Both the position numbers and the translations under genes were made by a program. DNA of 11,275 nucleotides, taken from contig JBOHSA010000185.1 in NCBI GenBank assembly GCA_050732995.1, positions 1 to 11,275 on the forward strand. Direction: 5' to 3'. The notes beneath the pieces are model-generated. The model was not told the DNA's origin and ran no database searches. It worked only from the letters and a program-made list of their open reading frames with translations. This document shows positions 7,401-11,275 of the stretch, piece by piece. Every line of letters begins with the position of its first letter. Within the stretch, counting starts at the first letter, position 1. Source of the stretch: JBOHSA01 sp050732995. Lineage in GTDB: Bacteria; Gemmatimonadota; Gemmatimonadetes; Gemmatimonadales; GWC2-71-9.

Positions 7401-7593
7401 CGCGTGGACCGGCGGGGCTGGGGGTGGGGCAAAGCTGTTCGGGACCGGGTCGCGCCGCCTCGTGACGAGCGCGGGCGTGTCGCTGCGGATGAACTTGTTC
7501 GGCTACGCCATCGGCGCGCTCGACTACGTGCGCGCCTACGACCGGCCCGACACGGGCTGGATGATCCGGCTGAGCCTCACGCCGGGGTTCTGA
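4480..7593 (+). CDS. Peptidase MA-like / PD40 propeller / Omp85-type barrel fusion
   Basis: A 1037-aa exported protein. A Sec signal (residues 1-23, cleavage near APA-Q) is followed by a gluzincin-type metallopeptidase domain (about 35-290) with HELVH at 137-141 and WFVEGMAEY at 167-175; Glu170 is the likely third zinc ligand. Next come TolB-like PD40 repeats (about 310-620), seen as LAPALSPDGRRIVYFS, FNPTWAPDGEAIAFS, LQPAWAPSGGAIAFV and INPQWSPDALSLYFL. From about 645 to the end is a beta-rich region of about 390 residues, the size of an Omp85 16-strand barrel. It contains SLVRGYDFGSF, matching the Omp85 loop-6 (V/I)RG(F/Y) motif at 905-908, then strand-like VELRFPLFG and LFSDAGVAW, and a terminal Phe typical of outer-membrane barrels. 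No POTRA repeats are seen. Inference: the peptidase and propeller sit in the periplasm attached to the barrel. The ATG gives a clean signal peptide; the upstream ribosome site is only a G-run. Function and substrate are unknown. Confidence 0.87.
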   Translation: MTSARRVLPLVAAGLVAAATAPAQYFGRNKVQYETFDFKVLSTEHFAVYFYPAERDAAEQAARLAERWYARLAAVLQHRLSGRQPLILYADHPDFEQTNVFSDQPSEGTGGVTESLKRRIILPLGAALAETDHVLGHELVHAFQYDITGKGGGGSAGVPGVSRLPLWFVEGMAEYLSLGAADPHTAMWMRDAVHRNRLPSLSDLAGYKFFPYRYGQAFWAYLGGTYGDSIVGRALRLAGKSGDVRSALQQLTGRAPDSLVADWHLALRAAAEPVALATGWPLPPPGAPKRRGATQGPEPAVPGARRIVGGRRDTRLNLAPALSPDGRRIVYFSEASLFSIDLYVADAETGQSRRKLFSMTRDPHYESLQFINSAGAWELAGRRFAFGAIARGHPVLTIIDAETRAVEREVPFPELGEIFNPTWAPDGEAIAFSAQVGGFTDLFVYDLERRRLRRLTEDPYADLQPAWAPSGGAIAFVTDRFTTSLGTLAPGNYGLAVVDAASGRIRALPTLGDAKHINPQWSPDALSLYFLADRGGITNVYRLTLADGAVAQVTNLYTGVSGITALSPALSVAQRSGRLVFGTYQDDGYVLDALDDRRLVAGGPPRALPPRAAVLPPADQVRTSALAAMLRDPVTGLPPNTEYPVTPYRAGVALDFIAQPSLGIAADRFGTYIGGGATLYWSDLLGDHNLVTMAQVSGEFGDLNVAGLVAYENRKRRLNWGMAVQQIPYITGAIAAGTGTVGGQPAYIEQIDRLRQTNRQAVGYVAYPLNRAQRVEFQAAVQHISFDRTLRTRAISLTTEREIYDSTKRLPVADPLTLGSASTAVVYDNSVFGATSPIYGQRYRLEASPTFGSLQYTTLLADYRRYVLPVRPFTLAGRVLHLGRYGPDGDDGRMYPFYLGYPSLVRGYDFGSFDASECPTGTGVGCPVIEQLFGSRILVGNVELRFPLFGLLGLGDGYYGFLPVEAALFSDAGVAWTGGAGGGAKLFGTGSRRLVTSAGVSLRMNLFGYAIGALDYVRAYDRPDTGWMIRLSLTPGF

Positions 7594-7622
7594 CGGGTCG
7601 CCGCTACACCTCCGGCAGTGTC

Positions 7623-8747
7623 ATGGCGCAACGTATTCGAACATGGGGGCGCACGCGCAAGGGGGCACAGCGCATCGTCGTGTACAACGAGGCGCACCTG
7701 GCCTTCATCTATGACGAGAGTCAGACGGCTGTCCTCCAGCGGAGTGGCGCGCTGAGCGATGCACCGAACCTGGAGACCGCGCCGGCGAGCGAGCGGCTGC
7801 GGCGCCTGGCTGAGGAGGGCGTAGTCGTCGTCTACGAGCTTCCCGCGGACGACCCGATCTCTATCGAGGTCGTGGTGGGCCCGCCCCTCACCGAGCGCGA
7901 AATGTCGTCGCTGCCGTGGCTCAAGCCGCAGCCGGCACTGCTCCGCCTGCCCTCCGGCCGGCTGCGCGTTGACAGCATGAACACCCTGCCGGCGCCCCTG
8001 TATGCGCTGCCTCCGTACCCCAAGGCACCCGATCCCGAGCCGGGGCTCGTCGAGGTACCTCCGGGCGATTACGTCCTCACCCTCCATCGGCTGGACACCG
8101 ATGCGGCCTCCCGGCGGCGCGATCTGGCGGTCGACGGCCCGAACGAGATCGTGACCCTGACTCCTCTGGCGCAAGCCGAGCGCCCGGGCGCGATCGCGCC
8201 CTTGCTGGCCTTCGAGGGAAACGCCGATCTGAGCTGGCCCGGGCGATACACGATCGAGGGGCGCATCTTCAAGGGCTTGGCACTGTTCCAGGGTGCTGAC
8301 AGCCAACTGATCCTCAACCTCGATCGGGAAGCCGCCGATGCGCTCGGACTCCGAGCCGGGATGGGGCTGCAGATCGCGGTGTCGAGCCTCGGGATCGAGA
8401 TCGAATCCTTCCTGACCGACGATCAATTCACGGACGAGATCTCGCCGCCGCGCAAGGCCACGAGGCATGCCCTCCGGGCCTTTGCAGACACGCCCGAGAG
8501 AGAGCGGCGGCGGTTCCCTCGCGACCTGGCGGCCGGTGAATGGGTCCGCGCGGCGGACTGGTACCACTGCTTCGGCGTCCGTTTGCCAGCAAGCTGTCGA
8601 ACCAAGGAGTTCTTGCGATTCTTCCGGCTGGGTCGGGCCACTCGGGTCGCCGGAGCGCTCCAGTCGGAATGGCTGGCCGCCGAAGTCGAGGTGCTGCCGC
8701 AGCCGAACCTGCCGGAGAGCTATCTGCGCCGCATCGCGAACGCCTGA
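7623..8747 (+). CDS. Conserved-looking protein of unknown function, 374 aa
   Basis: I do not recognise this family. The protein has no signal peptide or membrane segment and looks soluble and cytoplasmic. The N-terminal half has strand-rich stretches (RIVVYNEAHLAFIYDE, EGVVVVYELPADD) and a run LLRLPSGRLRVDS then VPPGDYVLTLHRLD (146-159) typical of small beta-sandwich or barrel folds. The middle (about 208-268) alternates strands and a helix: YTIEGRIFKGLALFQ, LILNLDREAADALGLRAG, GLQIAVSSLGIEIESFLTD. The C-terminal third is richer in Arg, Trp and aromatic residues (ADWYHCFGVRL). It starts 29 nt after the fusion gene in the same direction, so the two may be co-transcribed, but no strong ribosome site precedes the ATG. 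It ends 21 bp before the truncated tRNA-Trp. The amino-acid composition is normal and favours this strand over the long antisense frame. Confidence 0.75.
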   Translation: MAQRIRTWGRTRKGAQRIVVYNEAHLAFIYDESQTAVLQRSGALSDAPNLETAPASERLRRLAEEGVVVVYELPADDPISIEVVVGPPLTEREMSSLPWLKPQPALLRLPSGRLRVDSMNTLPAPLYALPPYPKAPDPEPGLVEVPPGDYVLTLHRLDTDAASRRRDLAVDGPNEIVTLTPLAQAERPGAIAPLLAFEGNADLSWPGRYTIEGRIFKGLALFQGADSQLILNLDREAADALGLRAGMGLQIAVSSLGIEIESFLTDDQFTDEISPPRKATRHALRAFADTPERERRRFPRDLAAGEWVRAADWYHCFGVRLPASCRTKEFLRFFRLGRATRVAGALQSEWLAAEVEVLPQPNLPESYLRRIANA

Positions 8748-8768
8748 GACCGACTAATTGCTTTCCAA

Positions 8769-8811
8769 CAGGCCCGGCAGGAATCGAACCTGCAACCCCC
8801 GGTTTTGGAGA
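8769..8811 (-). pseudogene. Truncated tRNA-Trp (CCA), 3' half only; candidate att site
   Basis: On the minus strand the sequence reads as the 3' half of tRNA-Trp: anticodon loop CTCCAAA (anticodon CCA), 3' anticodon strand ACCGG, variable region GGGTT, T-arm GCAGG-TTCGATT-CCTGC, 3' acceptor strand CGGGCCT and discriminator G. No CCA is encoded. The 5' side is missing: where CCGGT should pair with ACCGG there is CACCT, and no D-arm or AGGCCCG acceptor strand follows. The break falls right at the anticodon loop, the crossover point used by many tyrosine integrases, which leave exactly such a 3' tRNA copy at one end of an island. By that geometry the island side is at higher coordinates. A plain decay or deletion of a tRNA gene is the alternative. 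Confidence 0.8.
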
Positions 8812-8827
8812 GGTGAACGCCGGGGTT
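8794..8827. repeat. Imperfect inverted repeat at the tRNA break
   Basis: AACCCCCGG (8794-8802) and CCGGGGTT (8820-8827) are inverted copies differing by one extra C, separated by 17 bp that contain the anticodon-loop remnant. The left arm belongs to the tRNA remnant and the right arm to the sequence beyond the break. This could be a recombinase core-type site, a hairpin or chance in GC-rich DNA. No T-run follows on either strand, so it does not look like a rho-independent terminator. Confidence 0.55.
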
Positions 8828-8894
8828 CTGAAACGCGGAGTGCGGTGAGTGGTCGCCTGGCGCACTAGGGATGCCTCCGCTCCGCTCGACCTGG

Positions 8895-10548
8895 TTACTG
8901 CACCACCCGGAGGGGTAAGACGCTGCGGTGGATAACGAGTTGTCCGATGCCCAGCTGGCCACCGACATTGGATCCGGAGCAGTAGACCCCAACCAGCGAC
9001 GTGTTGAGACCGCACGTATGGGCTCCACCGGTGGCGAGCGGAATCCAACCCGCCGCGACATTCGTGGGCGTCCGGCCATTGTCAGTTGTCCCGGTGCCGA
9101 ACTGGCCGTCGAGGTTCCGGCCCCAACAGAAGAGCTCAGCTCCGGCCGTGACCCCGCAGGTGTGCCAGCCGCCGGTGCTCACCGAGACGAAGGACAGAGC
9201 GCCCGACACCGGCACAGGGCTCGTTTTGGTGAGGGCGGTGCCGTCCCCGAGTTGGCCAAAAGTGTTCTGACCCCAGCAGTAGGCATCGCCGCCAGGCCCG
9301 GTGGTCACGCCGCACGTGTGGTCGAAACCGGCATGCACCAGAGCAAAGGAGAGCCCACCCGAGACCGGGGTGGGAATCGCGCTATTCGCGGGGGGGACGG
9401 TCCCGTCACCGAGCTGACCCGAAGCATTGAGTCCCCAGCAGTAGGCGACGCCTCCGGTGGTCACGCCGCACGTGTGGTCCCCCCCCGCGCTCACGCTGTC
9501 GAAGGCAAGCCCACCCGAAACCGAGACGGGGAGTAACCGATCGGTGGCCGAGCCGTCGCCCAGTTGGCCGAGAGCGTTCTTGCCCCAGCAGTAGGCCGCG
9601 CCTCCGGTCGAGACGGCGCACGTGTGGTTCAGGCCTGCGCTCACCGAGGTGAATGAGAGGCCCCCGGACACCAGAACCGGTGTCGACCGGTCTGTGGTCG
9701 TGCCGTCCCCCAGCTGGCCGTACTGGTTGTCGCCCCAGCAGTACGCGGCACCTGCAGTTGTGACTCCGCAAGTGTACTCTTCCCCCGCACTCACCGAGGC
9801 GAAAGACAGCGTGACGGAGACGAGCAACGGGACCGAGTCCAGCCGTGCAAGCCCTGTAGCGGCGCCGAGCTGGCCTTGACCGTTGGCCCCCCAACAGTAC
9901 AGGGCGTTGCCGCTCGTAACGCCGCACGTGTGGTCGCCGCTCGCGCTCAACGAACGGCCGGCGCTGACGGACGTGAACGTCAGCTTTGCTGTGAAAGGGC
10001 GGCTTCGAGCCGCCAGGACCCCCAGAGTGGCCTCGAGAGAGTATCCCGCACCGGGCCGGTCGACGCGGAGATTATTGAAGGTCGCCACGCCGTTCACCAC
10101 GCTCCGATTCAGCGTCCCCGCCAGCGTCGCATTCGGCCACGGTGACGCACCCAGCGCCATCGACACCACCCCGGTGGGCAGCCGGTTCCCGAACGCGTCG
10201 AGAATCGCCACCCGCACCACCGGCATCACCACGTTCCCCTCGACCATCGCGGCGGGCGGCGTGGTGAACGCGAGCCCCTCGCCGCGCCCGGCCGCACCAG
10301 GAACGCGTTGCTCGTCACTCCGGTGAGCGTCCCCGCCCCTGCCGTGAGCGTCTAGCCAGTGACGGTATCTGCCTTATCCACCCACAACCCGGTGAACGTC
10401 GCGATCCCGTCCACCGCGTTCACCGTCTTGGTCCCAAGGAGAACTGCGGTGGCCGCATAACGCGCGGCGCCGCGGGGCGCTCGAGGTCGCAGTTCGCAAG
10501 GATGGGGACGAACAAGGCGGTCGCTAATGCCAGGGGGACGCGGTTCAT
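8895..10548 (-). pseudogene. Ig-like/RCC1 seven-blade lipoprotein-type gene, 5' part broken
   Basis: The intact 3' part (frame open from ATG 10247, 450 aa) encodes an Ig-like domain (AILDAFGN...VNGVATFNNLRVD) and seven RCC1 repeats of the form HTCGVT..G.AYCWG.N..GQLGDGT, each with a cysteine pair, predicting an exported seven-bladed propeller. On its own it has no signal peptide. The true start is probably the ATG at 10548: GGAG lies 7 nt upstream and it encodes MNRVPLALATALFVPILANC, a signal with Cys20 at a poor lipobox. That frame stops at 10420-10422. A second frame then carries the end of another Ig-like domain (VNAVDGIATFTGLWVDKADTVTG) with a TAG at 10352-10354 where Tyr is expected, and continues to VTSNAFLVRPGAA. 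The third frame resumes at LAFTTPPAAMVEG. Two frameshifts, one stop and a missing start of the first Ig domain indicate decay, although assembly errors could explain part of it. Confidence 0.75.
9011..9933 (-). repeat. Seven tandem RCC1-coding repeats
   Basis: A conserved 11-bp core, CGCACGTGTGG or close variants on the plus strand (encoding HTCG on the minus), recurs beginning at 9011, 9155, 9311, 9467, 9617, 9767 and 9923. The steps are 144, 156, 156, 150, 150 and 156 bp, all multiples of three, so each unit is one propeller blade. The outermost copies (first and last blades) diverge most; blades 2-5 are most alike, consistent with expansion or gene conversion within the array. Confidence 0.85.
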
Positions 10549-10588
10549 GGGAACTCCGGACGTGGCGAGCTGGCGTCGGGCGACGGTC

Positions 10589-11161
10589 CTACGGGTTCAC
10601 GGGCGGGGCCCAGGATACCTGCTCCATTCCCGTCGCCACGGCGAGCGGCCGAAACATCGGGCCGACCGCCCCCGTGGGGATCGGCGCCTCGAGGAAGAGC
10701 CGCGCGACGAAGCTCACCTGCAGCAGGCCCCCCATGTAGGCACCGTTGTCGTCGGTCCCGTCCCACGGGACCTGCACGGCGGGCAGCATCACGACGTCAC
10801 CCGGGTCGCCGCCGACCACAACGGGGCACGGGGCGTCCTTGGTGATACAGAGGAACTGACCGACCTCGGGGAAGTCGCGCGACTGTCCGGTGGCGGGGTT
10901 GGTGGCGAACAGATCGAGAGTCAGGAGCGCCTGCACGGGCCCGGCCGCGTCCGCCCGGAAGATGCCTTGATTGACGCTCAGCTCCGCCACCAGGTCGCCG
11001 AGCGGCGGGCTCTGCTGGACAGCACTGATCTGCACCATCAGGAACATCGGCCCCACGGCGAACGAGGGCGGATCGACCGGAGCGACGGCGCGCTCGCCCT
11101 GACACGCGACCAGCGACGCCGCCGCGACGGTGCGCAACCATGGGAAAGCACGACGATTCAT
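10589..11161 (-). CDS. Putative lipoprotein of unknown function, 190 aa
   Basis: The start at ATG 11161 is supported by GGAGGT 6 nt upstream and by a standard lipoprotein signal: MNRR, hydrophobic VAAASLVAC with lipobox LVAC and lipidated Cys20. The longer open frame upstream of it is Arg/Pro-rich and lacks a ribosome site, so I exclude it. The mature part is mainly strand-forming and not recognised. It holds a Cys105/Cys112 pair likely to form a disulfide, a PWDGTDDNGAYM stretch (132-143) resembling the WDG..DNG motif of FlgD-like Ig folds, and the pentapeptide VGPMF twice, at 36-40 and 166-170. It lies 40 bp upstream of the broken Ig/RCC1 gene on the same strand, and both signals begin MNR with Cys at position 20, so the two probably formed one operon of surface lipoproteins. 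Confidence 0.75.
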   Translation of the reverse strand: MNRRAFPWLRTVAAASLVACQGERAVAPVDPPSFAVGPMFLMVQISAVQQSPPLGDLVAELSVNQGIFRADAAGPVQALLTLDLFATNPATGQSRDFPEVGQFLCITKDAPCPVVVGGDPGDVVMLPAVQVPWDGTDDNGAYMGGLLQVSFVARLFLEAPIPTGAVGPMFRPLAVATGMEQVSWAPPVNP

Positions 11162-11275
11162 GCGACACCTCCATCGGACAGGGGGCCCGCGCGCCGACAG
11201 CGGACCGGGCACAACCCACGCCCCGAGGATGGAGCGGCACACGCCCGAGTGGAATCGCACGATGATGTGAGGGAG
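11162..11275. other. Upstream region of the lipoprotein gene, no gene seen
   Basis: Apart from the ribosome binding site GGAGGT just before the lipoprotein ATG, I see no convincing -35/-10 pair, hairpin or ORF in this 114-bp stretch. A promoter for the lipoprotein/RCC1 operon is expected here or beyond the window. Confidence 0.4.

Noticed and set aside
7536..8567. Minus-strand 343-codon open frame
   Set aside because: Antisense to the 374-aa gene, which has more protein-like strand and helix patterns.
8820..8894. Possible integrase or transposase remnant next to the tRNA fragment
   Set aside because: Only 75 bp, and no recognisable catalytic motif in any frame I read.
9011..9933. CRISPR-like regular repeats with a period near 150 bp
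   Set aside because: Spacing is always a multiple of three and the units translate as RCC1 blades, so they are coding repeats.

Overview
The window is GC-rich DNA, roughly two-thirds G+C by eye, from a bacterium with a Gram-negative envelope. It encodes an outer-membrane Omp85-type barrel ending in Phe, Sec signal peptides and one clear lipobox. The style of the secreted proteins (HExxH peptidase plus PD40 propeller plus barrel in one chain, and RCC1/Ig-like exported repeat proteins) is what I would expect from Gemmatimonadota. That placement is inference from gene style, not from a phylogenetic marker.

Layout, left to right. (1) 1-1405, minus strand: a zinc-type alcohol dehydrogenase cut by the window edge, preceded in the same operon by an exported phospholipase C/P1-nuclease-like zinc enzyme. 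The two are separated only by a 10-G homopolymer. (2) 1497-1652, plus: a 51-aa putative small protein with a good ribosome binding site. (3) 1659-1928, minus: a tRNA cluster transcribed as Glu(CTC)-Glu(TTC)-Lys(CTT), with a plausible promoter just upstream. (4) 2058-3272, plus: a multi-pass membrane diguanylate cyclase. Its stop codon overlaps the stop of a convergent minus-strand pair, a permuted NlpC/P60-like peptidase (3269-3829) and a YceI-like exported protein (3826-4437) translationally coupled by an ATGA overlap. (5) 4480-7593, plus, diverging from the YceI gene across 42 bp: a 1037-aa peptidase/propeller/Omp85 barrel fusion. (6) 7623-8747, plus: a 374-aa cytoplasmic protein of unknown function. 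(7) 8769-8811, minus: the 3' half of a tRNA-Trp gene with no matching 5' half, breaking at the anticodon loop as expected of an integrative-element attachment site. (8) 8895-11161, minus: a small lipoprotein gene followed by an Ig-like/seven-blade RCC1 gene whose 5' part is broken by two frameshifts and a stop.

How the parts relate: most protein genes concern the cell envelope or its surface (phospholipase-like enzyme, YceI protein, papain-fold peptidase, Omp85 fusion, lipoprotein, RCC1 protein), with one c-di-GMP synthase that could tie surface properties to signalling. The strongest items for a second look are the single-chain peptidase-propeller-Omp85 protein, which has the VRGY loop-6 motif but no visible POTRA domains, and the half tRNA-Trp. 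From its orientation, the half tRNA predicts an integrated element extending rightward out of the window, with an intact tRNA-Trp beyond its far end. I saw no CRISPR array, transposase or integrase gene.
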